DNA from: Schistocephalus solidus
Taxonomy: Eukaryota; Platyhelminthes; Cestoda; Diphyllobothriidea; Diphyllobothriidae
Assembly (NCBI GenBank): GCA_017591395.1
Contig: WEDG01003353.1
Span: 1-64,000 of the forward strand
DNA: 64,000 nucleotides
Reading direction: 5' to 3'
A program made the translations under genes and the position numbers. Within the stretch, counting starts at the first letter, position 1. Every line of letters begins with the position of its first letter. Shown here one piece after another: positions 36,300 to 47,982 of this stretch. Under the pieces are notes generated by a model. The model had not been told where the DNA came from and did not search any database. It was given only the letters and a program-made list of their open reading frames with translations.

Positions 36300-38780
36300 C
36301 TAATTTTAGTAAGTTAGAGGTAACAAAATAAAGGATACATCGTTTATGCCAGGTTCTGTGTTCCAAATATGTTGAGTTATCCCCCTCTTAGTCCACCTCG
36401 GTGCAGACGAACATATAAAAGGATTGGTTTTTTTGTAACCCCTTCGCTGTGCAAAAAATACCAATGTGGTTATCTTTCAAATGCGAACCTTATCAGTGTG
36501 AAATGAAGGGGAAGAATTGCTTTTTACAGACGATTAAGTAAAAACTCTTCATACTTGCCTGAGGCGACATTTTTACCTTCATTGTGTGATTTTATTTCTT
36601 TAGCTCTTTTCTCATATGACTTCTACTTCATTCGAATATCTAATAAATGGTTAGTTGAGTAACAATTAGATCTTACTTGATTGTGATTGGCTGTGATAAT
36701 TAAGATGGTCTTCTTGGGTTTTAGGTTGTACTTTCGTTCGTCAGATTCGGCTGCTACTTTCTTTGCTTTCCTCTCTATATATCGGTTTCCTTTTGGCGCA
36801 TAGGCTAAGCGAATGAAGATAACTTATATGAAACTGGTTGTAGCAGCTAAAATAATATTAAATAAATAGAATTCTGGTAGAATATCACCTGTCCCCATTA
36901 CAATCCGAACTATTTGTGTGCTGGAACCATACAGCTGAAATCTCTACGATAGGAGGAAAGTGAATTCTCATCCTGTTACCCAATTCGAAGACAAAGACTA
37001 TGACATACTCCAAATGACCAATCTCCTGCAAAGTTTCCCAGAATTCTTAAATGTGTTTTTGATTAGGAAGGATTACTTTCTTGGGGTTGTAATATACAAT
37101 ATTATGGGGCCTATTGCAAGTTTATTTCGGACGCACCTCGACGCCGGTTTTTGAATGTATGCCTTTCGAGCTGCTTTCAGAAGCTGCACTCAATAAATAA
37201 TGAACCCAAACGTAATATGATTTTTATATTGATATTCAATGCCTTTACATATTAAGGTAGATTTGATAAAAATTTATGCAAAATTATGCTCTTTTGTAAT
37301 GATTTGGTAGAAATCACTACTTCTTTATACTTTATACTCCAAAGATAGGGTTTATTTATGTGTGGGAAAATTATTCTAATTCCAGAATATTTTGATCCTG
37401 AACCACCGTAGCATTTGCGTTTAGGATTTCCAGTCTACAAGCTATATGCTTTCTTGATAAGAAAAAAAATATAAGGTTAATAAGAAGATATTGTGCATGT
37501 ATTCAGAAAATTGTTGCACAAGATTAGGATTTTGTTACATACTTCATGAGAACCCTCGTTACACAGATGGATAGGAGGCTATTTGAATTGGCATTTTACG
37601 GTTGAAAAACTCTCATAACTCGAAACCTTTTTTTTAAAACTGAACGATTACCTTTTCGAGTATAAAACTTAAATGATGCGTGACCAGCTGTTCAATTAGT
37701 ATAAGAAATGACAGTTTTGGGCATTTCTCTTATTAAACATATTCGAAATTATGAGGGCATCAAAAGCAAACTGCACTCAAAAGCCGGCATTTTGGCGTTC
37801 TCGCAATATTATGCGAATATGTCACAAGACGAACAATGTTCGTTTAAGTTTGCATAAGATTGGTCATTCAATTTACATGCTTTAATTTCGAATTCCTTAT
37901 TTTACATTCGAACAGTATGGTGGTTCACACTGAAGGTAACAAGAAAATCTTTTTCTTCACGCAACTGACAGGTGTGTAACCACAGCATGTGACATTTTGA
38001 CCACGTTGACTATCTTTCGGTGGTGAATGTCTTATGTTTGTCAATCCGCATAAAATTTAAAAAAACCATTGTCTCTTGAACAGTACCCTCGCCAAAATAT
38101 GTGCTCACCTTGCTCAAATTGATATTGCTTGCGGAAGATTAGAGTAACTTGATATTACATGATATCCTTGCCTTTTAAAGGGCATTAAATTACAAAAAAC
38201 AGAAATATAGCGAGGTTTGCGCTGCACCATGCAAAGAACGTCCAATGTAGTTGAACTCGTCTTAATCATTCATACTAAAAGCCTTCCAAATAACCGAGCA
38301 AGGGATGTGTGTATGAAGTCAAGTCCATTTGCTTTTGAAAGTATATTGGGCAAAGGCAAAGACGATTGGCAGCCAGGACCACTGGACAGTTGTCTAACTG
38401 GCTTTTCGAACTTACGTGATATTCGATTGCGAATCATCTTTCGGACAGTGGTCCATTTATAGTCCTCACTTCAGCTTTCCCAGTAATGTTTGGACACGAA
38501 CAATTCTGACCTTCAGCTCTTTGGAAGCAGCCTATAAATTATGAGAGATGCACAACCTATGCAATCTCCAATCGCCTTAGTAATATTCATGCCCAGATTT
38601 ACTCGCAAGTGTTATTTGTGTTAACTCTTCCCCTCTTGTAACTTTACTGTGTGATGTTTTGTGTTAACATTCTTTATCATATCACTCCTTACACTGAACC
38701 ATGACCCGAGCTATTATGCATTAACATTCTTAGCAGATTCAAACTGTAAGGCGCTTATATTCATATTATATTTTATTCAA
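36300..38780. other. AT-rich DNA, no gene recognised
   Basis: Possibly intron of the Eph-like gene. No repeats recognised; open frames at 36960 and 38217 have no support beyond length. Confidence 0.4.
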
Positions 38781-38782
38781 AG

Positions 38783-38912
38783 CCGGGTTGCAGTTTATAA
38801 GCCGTCACAAAATTTGTTTGAACCAATAAATCCTGCTGCGTGCACACCTGTTACATTCATACCCGGAAAAAGGCTTCAAACAAACATGCTTTTGTCCCCC
38901 GGTCAGTCAAAG
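38783..38912 (+). CDS. Candidate exon, possibly Eph-like cytoplasmic juxtamembrane start
   Basis: Acceptor ATTTTATTCAAAG, donor TCAAAG|GTACAT, 130 nt, entry phase 2, exit phase 0. Reads RVAVYKPSQNLFEPINP, then AACTPVTFIPGKRLQ and LLSPGQSK. Its exit phase matches the exon at 41581. An alternative acceptor at 38733-38734 would add ALIFILYFI, too short for a normal transmembrane segment. The link to the Eph-like gene rests on strand, phase and the next exon, not on direct homology. Confidence 0.38.
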
Positions 38913-39366
38913 GTACATTTAATTAACTTCTCAGACGGTCTTGCCTGGATGTACGTTTGAAAAAATAGTGAATTACTCTCATCCTATGGAACGAGGTATG
39001 CTGTTATAGGATCCCCTTACATTTTATTGATGAACGGAGGTGGTTCCCAGTTTTAGACATACTGTTTGGGCACAAGTAATTTGAACAATCCAACATCCAT
39101 TCACGATAGCTCTCATCTTCCAACTAGTAGTTTGTAGCGCAAATTTAAAAACCGCATTCATCGCAAGCCTTCTCCCAATACGGCCAAATGTCTAGTAATT
39201 TTTGCATTTTTGCTCGCAGCACGAAAATTCTGTTTCTGGGGTGTTCGAAGCAATGTTTTTTTTCCATCTTGGCTATGGTGTCAACCTCCAAAAAGCGCAA
39301 GATTTGTTTTTATGAGAAAATGAAAGGACCAGCAAGCGTCGTGCCATAGAGGATCCATTACCTTGT

Positions 39367-39369
<3 letters not shown>

Positions 39370-39406
<37 letters not shown>
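39370..39406. repeat. (CA)n microsatellite
   Basis: Uninterrupted AC repeat of about 37 bp. Confidence 0.95.
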
Positions 39407-39408
<2 letters not shown>

Positions 39409-39498
39409 TGTCTACCATATCCTCCACAGCATGGTCGTGCAGGGACGGTGGCTTGTGCGTGAATTAGTTTTCAGTGATACTAGACTTGCACTGTTTCT

Positions 39499-39567
39499 AA
39501 CACTCTCTCGCTTCCCTTACCCCCTGGGCCCGGTGTCAAGACACAGTCAAGAATACCGGTGATGCAG
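39499..39567 (+). repeat. Dispersed repeat core (family C, copy 2)
   Basis: AACACTCTCTCGCTTCCCTT...CCCGGTGTCAAGACACAGTCA, then AGAATACCGG, parallels the copies at 35780 and 41977. Confidence 0.45.
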
Positions 39568-39910
39568 TCAGACGTCGATTAATCATCTCTCAGGAAGTGG
39601 AAGAAAACACACACAGACAAACACAGAGGTTCATGCACACCAACCAAGTGACACATGAGGGCGCGTGAATAAAAGGCAACTGCCGAGGGCCATCAGGATT
39701 CCGCCATCGGCTCTTTTCCCTGCTTTCCTCTCTCTAATACCATCATTTCCGATCGTTGTGTGTGTGAAGGAATGGACGAATAAACGACCGCTTCGAACTA
39801 ACGCTGTACTGCTTATAGAGTTGGTGCAGCTAACTTGATAGCTGTGCGTGGTGACAGTTGTGCAGTAGTAAGGTAAAAAAGAAGAAAAATTATCGCTGCA
39901 GATCGGGTAT

Positions 39911-39932
39911 TTATATATATATATATATATAT
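39911..39932. repeat. (TA)n microsatellite, short
   Basis: 22-bp TA run. Confidence 0.9.
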
Positions 39933-40091
39933 GAAAGGTTTTGGTACGTGAAAAAAATTAACGGGTGACTAGGGCGACCAGTTCTAATTTATTTGTCGTC
40001 TGTAACCAACAACAGAATGATCTGGTATCATAGCAAAATTTATATGCGCCATTCTACTGTGTTAAATATTGTAGAGCATACCATACGGGAA

Positions 40092-40160
40092 AGTAAGCCC
40101 GTGGCTCACTGATAGAATACTCGGGTGATAACTCTCGATATCCAAAGGTCCTTTTCACAA
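40092..40160 (+). repeat. tRNA-like head remnant of subfamily B
   Basis: GCCCGTGGCTCACTGATAGA (A box TGGCTCACTG) and CCAAAGGTCC resemble the B-type head. The B box and ribozyme are gone. Confidence 0.5.
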
Positions 40161-41580
40161 ATGTCAGGTTAATCGGATTTTTAGCGATTTATGTTGAAAT
40201 GCTGCTTGTAATATGACCAAAATGAACACCTTTAATTATTTATTGTCCTGTTGGAACTGTTTTTGCTGGCTTATATTTCAATATATGACTACCTTGAATG
40301 GCTCCAGATCAAATCCTTATCTCCAAAATAGGCCAATACCTCGAAACATTATAGGTGAAGACCCTTCTTCAGCATATAATTTGAGGTGGTGACTTCAGAC
40401 GGAAGAAATCGATATCATATTAATTCCCAATCAGCGATGCCAAATCGTCGTATTGTATTTGACTGCCACACTGAAACGCTATTCAGAAAGGAAAAAATTA
40501 GCAGTAAAGAATGAAAATGAGAAAGTTTATGCAACGGTCTATGGATTTTCCAAATAAATACTGAGGTGGATGGCATTGATGTTACTCTATCGTAGTAAAA
40601 ATTAATGAGAAGTTTTGAACAACCTCTAGTCAAATTTTCTGAATTTTAATTAACCTGCAATTTAAGTTTCGTGTGGCAAATGGTAAGACTAGAAATGCGC
40701 TATGCCGATGTTGGCCAATAGGTGGGCTGGATGGTACAGCACATGGGTAAGAAAGAAGTTGCAACAGTCGATTGAGATGAAATGGGATGGACATAAGCAT
40801 CCCTTTTTTAAATTTAAAAAAATGCTTTAATTTGTACTGCAAGATAGACAATCACACAGAGGATGCGCCTAAGATTGCAAGAAAACTTGATAGCCAGGTT
40901 GTATTAAGTTAAGGAAGACAACGCATTTATATCTCACGTAGCCACTTTTAATAATAATAATTACTGTCGTCAAAGGTAAATAACCTAACTGAGATGAGCA
41001 TTTGTCCATAGATTGCAAATACCATGCTTTTGTCTTTGTTAAGTAAGTGGTCTTAAGTGGAACTCAACTAACCAAAATTACACAAAACGGAAGTAATTCT
41101 TTTCATTTAAAATATTTCAATTAATAATTCTGAGAAAAATCCTTTGCGAAAACTCAGAATTAAATCTGATACCTAATTTTTTATGGCAGTAAGATTGTAT
41201 TTTCCAGGCGAATTGATATTTTTCATAGCACCGCTGAAATATCTACAATGCAAAGATCTTTAAGACTGCTGAAAATAAAATGATATATTTTTCAATAATG
41301 TTGATGTCTTTTTGAAAAAGAAATTCAAAATCCGAATAGGTGCCACGTTAGCGATTTCAGTTATATGTTTTTGAATTAATAGTCACAAAGTGCGGTTAAC
41401 AGCTATGCAAATGACGAAACACCTCAGCAATAATATAAAAAATAGAATTTGTATTTATTGCGGAAGAAACATATTCAAGATTAATCAAGCGAGTGCATAA
41501 GAATGAAATTCTTATATTGCAGAACCTGATCGTTTAGGTTCTATCAATGTTGCTGACGAGTTACACTGCATGCTTTACAG

Positions 41581-41650
41581 ACAAGTAGAGTTGTGGACGA
41601 TTATGAAGATCTTAATTATTTTCTAAAAATGGTAGATTCGGAGGAGCAAT
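41581..41650 (+). CDS. Candidate exon with YED motif, possibly Eph-like juxtamembrane
   Basis: Acceptor CATGCTTTACAG, donor GCAAT|GTGAGT, 70 nt, entry phase 0, exit phase 1. Reads TSRVVDDYEDLNYFLKMVD then SEEQ. Eph receptors carry the juxtamembrane pattern T-Y-E-D-P-N-x-A-V-x-x-F-x-x-E-I-D, whose tyrosines control the kinase. Y-E-D-x-N with hydrophobics at the same spacing fits that pattern, with Leu in place of Pro. The exon is short, so chance similarity is possible. No following kinase exon (glycine loop, HRDLAARN) was found up to 64000. Confidence 0.42.
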
Positions 41651-41976
41651 GTGAGTTCACCGATAAGCAGAACTCATGCAGCGCCAGAATATTGGCTAAA
41701 TACACCCACATGCTTTTAGCTAGAACTTGTAGTGTTATTTTGGTGTATTTTATAACCTTAGTATATATCGAAAATATGTAATTCTGCCGCTTCTTTGTGG
41801 CTTACTTTTACTATGCGGTTATTCAGCTATATCTAATGTACATCGGTCTAAAGTTTCAAATTACCTTTTGGTATGTGTCTAGACCACCTAATGCAGACTG
41901 ATTCAGCAACAGTTTGCGATTAATGTGTGAGGATGCATAACATGTCAACGATAGCAGAATTACGCTGCATCTAACG

Positions 41977-42043
41977 CACTCTTTACTTCTCTCCCACCCG
42001 TACATGGTGTCAAAAGAGAGACAAAAATACCGATTCGAGCTTA
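41977..42043 (+). repeat. Dispersed repeat core (family C, copy 3)
   Basis: ACGCACTCTTTACTTCTCTC...CATGGTGTCAAAAGAGAGAC, then AAAATACCGATTC, as in the other two copies. Confidence 0.4.
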
Positions 42044-42394
42044 GACGCAGGTAAGCGTATATCCAAAACTACGCATTCTACCACATTCCATGGTCAATGC
42101 AGAACTGAATAGAATTTCAAACGAACGAAAGAGAAGGGGAGGGTAGTTCGGATCCTAAGTGAGTGTGGCTGCTTTTAAGGTGAAAATAAAGAGAAACATT
42201 GTGACTTAACGCTCGCTTATGAACGGAGGACCAAGCAGAAAATGTCCCGCCACCACGCATACTGCACCATGATAGTTTCAGGCGAGTCAAAGTGTTAGTA
42301 ATAAAGAAAATGCAGAGATAATCGACGTAATCATTTCTCTTTTCTTCCTCGTGTGGAAGTTAATAGTTCTTAACTCACTTAATCATATTTCCGA

Positions 42395-42621
42395 TCGCGA
42401 CCGACAAAACCAGGTGGTCCACACTAAGGGTTGTGTATAACTGGCTGATGACGGCTTATTAGCTAGAATGGCCATCCTGGCCTTTGTTTTCTTTGTCGGT
42501 TCCACTTTATCAACAAATAATTCCTGTCGCTATATGAGCGCCTGCAAGAGCTTTTATATGATCTCCAGGGCACAACGGAACAAACATGTTCCTAAGGGCA
42601 GAGCGGTGAGCCGCACACTAT
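42395..42621 (+). repeat. Subfamily B ribozyme element with deleted head
   Basis: GATCGCGACCGACAAAAC leads into a nearly headless copy; the ribozyme reads CTGATGACGGCTTATTAGC then TAGAAT, so the GAAA is lost. It ends CACACTATTAT into (TA)n. Confidence 0.8.
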
Positions 42622-42626
42622 TATAT

Positions 42627-42678
<52 letters not shown>
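42621..42678. repeat. (TA)n microsatellite
   Basis: TA run with one AAA interruption, between a B element and a Penelope-like fragment. Confidence 0.95.
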
Positions 42679-42681
<3 letters not shown>

Positions 42682-42682
42682 G

Positions 42683-42839
42683 AATTAAATCTGTGGGAAA
42701 ATCGAGTTCAGATCCCTTTTGCAGTTCTCTTTGGCTTCTCGGTGTATGATAACAAAGGTTTCGTCTACGTAGCGCATCCAGAATTTTGACTTGTAGATCT
42801 GAAACACCTGCGTTTCCAGTTCTTGCAGGATCGCCTCCG

Positions 42840-42841
<2 letters not shown>
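42683..42841 (-). pseudogene. Penelope-like reverse transcriptase fragment
   Basis: The minus strand is open for about 50 codons reading IAEAILQELETQVFQ, then FWMRYVDETFVII, then DLNSIFPQI before a stop. FW-x-R-YVD-D-TF-V-I-I is the catalytic motif of Penelope-like reverse transcriptases; here the second Asp of the YVDD motif is Glu, which should abolish catalysis. Only this island remains, cut out between two (TA)n tracts. Confidence 0.82.

Positions 42842-42873
<32 letters not shown>
42842..42873. repeat. (TA)n microsatellite
   Basis: TA run directly joined to the Penelope-like fragment on one side and a B-element tail on the other. Confidence 0.95.
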
Positions 42874-42878
<5 letters not shown>

Positions 42879-42987
42879 CATATGCTACACGTCGCTATGC
42901 GACCGCCTGCGAGGGCTCTAGTCTAAGCTTCAGGGAACAACGGAACATGCATGTTCCTTAAGCAGATCGGTGAGTCCACACTATCAT
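42874..42987 (+). repeat. Subfamily B element tail fragment
   Basis: ATATGCTACACGTCGCTATG...GATCGGTGAGTCCACACTATCAT, bounded by (TA)n at both ends. Only the tail is present. Confidence 0.85.
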
Positions 42988-42988
42988 T

Positions 42989-43026
<38 letters not shown>
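42988..43026. repeat. (TA)n microsatellite
   Basis: TA run with one CA interruption. Confidence 0.95.
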
Positions 43027-43029
43027 AAA

Positions 43030-45240
43030 ACGCATTGGAAGTCGTTGAGAAACATGTATAATACCTTAGTTGGACCTTTTACTGAGTTGCATTTAGCATG
43101 TTCAAAAATGGAATCCTCATATGCCTAAAATGTCTTGGGATTAAAATTACAACCCGCATTAAGCAGTATTTTACAACATAAAATTCCTTTGAAAATTTTA
43201 GACGAAATTTTATGAGATAGCAAATTTACATGCGGATGTATGGTTGCTCAATGTTCTTGATTATGATTTTTCTTAGTATTTCAAATTTTCTAAAGAAAGC
43301 CGTCATGTATTAACGCTGTGCGTGTGGTTAAATATCGATTAAGTATAAATTAACCGACCTGACTTTTATTATTAATTACATATTATGATGGAAGAAAATG
43401 TGCAGATTCTTGTTTAATTAAAAATTTCAAGTTCGTGCAATTTCCAATGCATGATGTTTTAGGTAAAATATACTTTCTTAGGCACTACGCATTTATAGAT
43501 CCACAGGTTTCACAGGATAAGGTTTAAATTAAAAGCAGAATCTATGGATTATCAAATAAAACCTGATCGAATTTATCGGATCATTATATGGTAATTCAAA
43601 AATTACTCAAAATGTATATTGCTTTCATTATCATGAAGATGGACATTCCTTGTCATTTATGCGTTAACTATCTCATCCTATTTGAAACTCTCATATCCAA
43701 AGTCAGAGTAAAAGCTAAAACTGTTACAGGAAATATGCTCTACGTGACAAACCTATTGAAGTATCATGTTCAAACTCTATTAACCTTAGTTGAATCAATT
43801 CAAGGGTTTTTCTTGTAACTTTACATGTCGCTCGCAAACGGACTAATCCATCAGGATTTGTTGGGACAAAATGTTAACAAGTTTCAATGTTCTTTTCTTG
43901 TACTTACCCTGAATGGGATCCCCGTGTTTAATTATCAGAGAGCAGTAATATACAAGAAGTAGTTTATCCACTCGGTTTGAGCAAACTGAAGAAACGAGTG
44001 TCCGTGTAGGTAAGTACCACATACTAAAACGTGCACTGTTACGTTATTGACAGATAATTAGCGTAAATTAATCACGCAACGTTTTGATGATTCAGGTGCG
44101 CAAGTTTCGCGTGTATAAAACCTTCAGAAACAAGTCACTACCAAACAGATTATTCTTCTATTGAGGCAAGCGTTAAAAGTTATTGTGTGGTTGTTTCTCT
44201 TTTAATCTTTTTGGGGGCAGAACTGACACCCAATTGAACACATATAACTATTTAAATTTATACATACTGCCCATTTGTAGGACAGATTTAGTCACATACG
44301 ATGTTGCAACCCGTGCAAGTGTTAAACAATTGGTTGTTGAACTAAATAGAGAGTGCGTTTGATAGAGTTGCGACATAAACTTGGGTTCTATCAGTCGTTA
44401 AGATGTGTACACAGTTGCATGCTTCAAACCCTCAGTGACGTTGCTGCAAAGAGTAACGGGAAGTTCGGATAATTTCTTGAAACATAGCTTTGTAAAAACA
44501 ATTTAAAGATATCAATTATTTGTGAGGTTTTTCCATTTCATGAGCACAACGATTGTCACAAACTATTATTGAAGGCATCATTTTACGTGTGATATCTGTT
44601 TTTATCTTAACTTAAACCAACCATATTTAATCAATGGCATACAATAACCGTCGTATTTGGAATTTTTGATCACTATAAATGGTAAAACTCTGCTCTGTGT
44701 ACAGTTACTGAATACCTCATGAATTGCTGAAGACTAACGGATAGTACATGGAGGCCTCACAAATTAATCGCATTCATCATAACTAGAAATTCAAAAATAA
44801 TTATGCGAAAGCAAATTCCTCTAAGGAGAAAATAGCACTTTTCAAATAAACGTAATTATTGCATGGCAAGCTTTCATTCACTGACTAGACCTTTGCTACT
44901 TTTGTCCAACCATAAATCTGTGAAAGGAAAGAGGTGCCGCTCTTTAGTTAATTTTGTCTTCTGCCAAGCAGAAACAAAAGAAAACGAACATGATTCATAT
45001 CAATCCCTACGTGATAAAAGCACTGACAAGCATATAGCATTCATAAATTAACGTCACGCATGAAGCAGTGTCTCTAAGGGCATACACAGCTCAACAATTA
45101 TTAAAATGCATTGTTAAATAACCCTCCAAATTTCATTGCCTTTTGTGGTTAAATTAAATTCATATTGGTCAATACAAGCTGAGTGATTTGTTCTTTCATT
45201 TTAAGTGTATGGATTTACCAAAAGACCCTTGATATACTTA
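43030..45240. other. AT-rich DNA, no gene recognised
   Basis: No supported exon, RNA or repeat. Open frames at 43588 and 44863 lack splice context and homology. Confidence 0.5.
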
Positions 45241-45243
45241 TTT

Positions 45244-45590
45244 AGCTTTTGAAAACCCATGGTTGGAGTTCAATTAACATTCCATCGAGTACACCAATGC
45301 TCAGATGTTACTGTATTGTGGCCCACTGTACGAGCAAGCTAGCAGTCTTTATCGGAACGCCGTCTTTGCCATTCCACATCTCAATACCCACGACGAAATC
45401 TGGTAGATTTTTTCCGGTGTTCTGGTTCTTCTCCTGTGTTTGTGCCCTGTAGATACCTACGGTAGAAGCGGCCGAGAATGTATTTGGAGTGTCATTTTGA
45501 TGTCATTTGTTTCGGAGGATGCCATAGATCTCGTTTTCTTCCTTCCTGCTTCCTTTCACTGTTTTGTTACACTTTGGAAGAGTGTTCTAA
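45244..45590 (-). pseudogene. Degenerate coding sequence, possibly retroelement-derived
   Basis: One minus frame reads through with only two stops: KEENEIYGILRNK, then NTFSAASTVGIYRAQ, then LPDFVVGIEMWNGKDGVPIK and HLSIGVLDGMLIEL. The first segment resembles the Penelope-like stretch between reverse transcriptase and endonuclease (pattern I-x-x-x-L-R-x-N-x-Y-P-x-x-F), but the remainder does not clearly fit. GC content is above the surroundings. Family uncertain. Confidence 0.4.
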
Positions 45591-45974
45591 CGCAGCCGCG
45601 TTTCCGTGCATTGAATAGTTGCTATGGTAGCTGACAATTGCCAGCAGTTGATTTTTCTTAACGGCCTCGGTACCCACACAACCTACAGAGAACTGAGCTT
45701 TACAATATATAAAAAAATGGCTTACAAAACGCAGCAATATTTGGGGCGAGAAATGCTGAAGGCCTGAGTGACGGACGCCAAATCCTGCAACAAATACGTT
45801 GACATACCCCCGTGCTATCGCGCGCTAAGCTGGCGTGGCCTAGTTCCGATGCCATGCACGCGCACCGTCACTTTCTGACCATGGGGAGAAGGCGTGGATT
45901 TAGCATTATCACGAACATCTTCCATCTTCCCTCAATCCCTGCCCCCTTTCTCTTTGTTAGACGACAGTTGAGGG

Positions 45975-46560
45975 CAAAGAAATTATGTCGGAGAAACCGA
46001 AAGAAAGCTCTTTGGACTTTAATTGCCAAAAGCGGCAGCAATTGCGGCGTAATGACACTGAACCTCCATTCGTGGCTCATTTGGCGAGAACAGGCTTCAA
46101 ACTCAAGTTCCATAAAACAGAAATTCTTGCACCAGGTGATAATCGCGTGAGCCGCGTGTTGCCTGAATCATGAGTTACCGGGTCCCAGTATAGTGACAAG
46201 TGAAATGACTTACCCAACCCATATTCGGAGTTGAGACTCAGTTTCGTCCGACCAATCGACCACTCGGGGAGCGCTCAGGCGAAACACATTTTCCAACGCC
46301 AGTGCCAGTGAGCCAGCTGGCAGAGCAATCATCACCCCAACCTACAACATGGGTGAGGAAATTTCAGGGAATAACGACACGCATGCCGACTATCTAAAGA
46401 TTAGCGTACCAGAGCGCAGTCATCATCGATGAAGGGGAAGCCCTTAATTGCCATAAGCATGCAGTATCTTAGGGACTGCATCCTATTAATGCTGAAACGG
46501 CCTGAGTACAAATTACCATATCTGATGATAGGTTCGAGTTGGAATGCGAAACGTCGGGCG
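45975..46560 (+). pseudogene. Penelope-like element, GIY-YIG domain and 3' tail
   Basis: NYVGETERKLFGL (GIY-YIG motif) begins at about 45982. A frameshift follows, then RRNDTEPPFVAHLARTGFKL, KFHKTEILAPGDNRVS, and NDLPNPYSELRLSF after two stops. The order is the full Penelope-like endonuclease tail. The 3' tail (CATTTTCCAACGCCAGTGCC, GACTGCATCCTATTAATGCT) matches the 28.3-kb copy. Inactive: frameshift and stops. Confidence 0.8.
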
Positions 46561-46819
46561 ACTAAAGCACTTGTCGCAGCGATCGCATTTCTTTCTTCTC
46601 ACTTGCTGACTAAGACTTACATTTCGGCTTGTATCGGCAATTTATTTGGGCGCAATGCGCTCCGATACGTCAGACGATGGGAAACCTTTACCCTCCGAGA
46701 GGCCTCTACTCATGCAGAGATTCTGTTTCTCTACAGGTGTCTCGAAAATAACTTGCTGCTGAAATGTGTTTCAAACAAACCCCCCGGTAAATATGGAGAT
46801 GGCGAGTCAAGCAGTATTT

Positions 46820-47975
46820 AAACCTGGAAGATGAATGATCCATGTGCTATTTCAAGATTGTCACGCGAGTCTGCACAACAACTGTCAGACGATTGACCAT
46901 GAGAAGACCAGAAGCTGTGAATTTCATGGGTGAGAACGGTATGATAGTGTGACGCAGCATTGAATTACTTGCATATTAAGCGCAGTTTATCCACGTCAAT
47001 GTACAATTTATTCAAAAAGCAATTCCTTCAGTTAACTATGCCTATAGATAATTACCACGCATCGGGATTCTTAAATATAAATTTTGGACGCCAAAATTTT
47101 TAAGATGTTAACTGCGGACACTAAAAACTACAAAATATTAAATGCATCACACATCTCCATAATCACCAAATTACAAAAAATAATCGTAGGTACTATAACC
47201 TGTTTCGGTTGACTTATTTCTTGACCATCTTTGGAAACATATTATTATCGCCACTTTCATACTGCAGTTATTGAGCAAACTAAACCTCTATTTGTCCAAA
47301 AGTTCCTAAATAATAATTTATTGTAAAATATATACAAGGTTTCCAGCAATTCATTTGTTTACATACTGTATTTAATTAATAGTTTCCGAACACTATATTT
47401 TGCGGCCTTACAGGTCGTTTTAGAGGAATTTAATGAATAAGGCCCTAAATACCTTCTACTAAGGTGGGATTGTGTTTTGTGTATTCAATCTGGATTAATA
47501 TCTTAACGTTTTTTGTTACACTGCAAATGTGCAATTGCTAAAATATTTCTTCAGTCAAAATCAAAGTTATTTTAATTTGGTTTTTGCTTGATGACGAAAG
47601 TCCGTATTCCAAACTATAAGATGACACTTGAAATATTTGCTAACCTTGTACTTTAAGTCTCTGTTTGATATGTAAAATAACGAACGTGGTTTTCTATCCA
47701 CTGTAAACGTTGTTCATTTTAAAACCTTTTCATTTTCTCCAACCAAACGCAGCTTTAGCACGTTATAATTATTCTTAAAAACGTATTACACCTTAAAAAG
47801 AACATGTAGGGTAAAGCGACCCATGGTTTATGTTTTTCTTCAAAAAAACTTTCCTACAACTGGAAAAGCCGAACATATATTCAAGCGAATGTCTTTATCA
47901 GAAATATCGTAAAAATAGAAATTCTTGATTTGATAGGCCGCACTAGTATAAATATGTACATGCATGTCTGCGATA
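46820..47975. other. AT-rich DNA 3' of the GPCR, no gene recognised
   Basis: Nothing identifiable. It should hold the 3' untranslated region and polyadenylation site of the minus-strand GPCR; a TTTATT (AATAAA on the minus strand) overlaps its stop codon at about 47982. Confidence 0.45.
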
Positions 47976-47982
47976 ATTCGTT

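Noticed and set aside
46429..46821. 130-codon open frame
   Set aside because: Its first part overlaps the noncoding 3' tail of a Penelope-like remnant shared with the 28.3-kb copy; no independent support.
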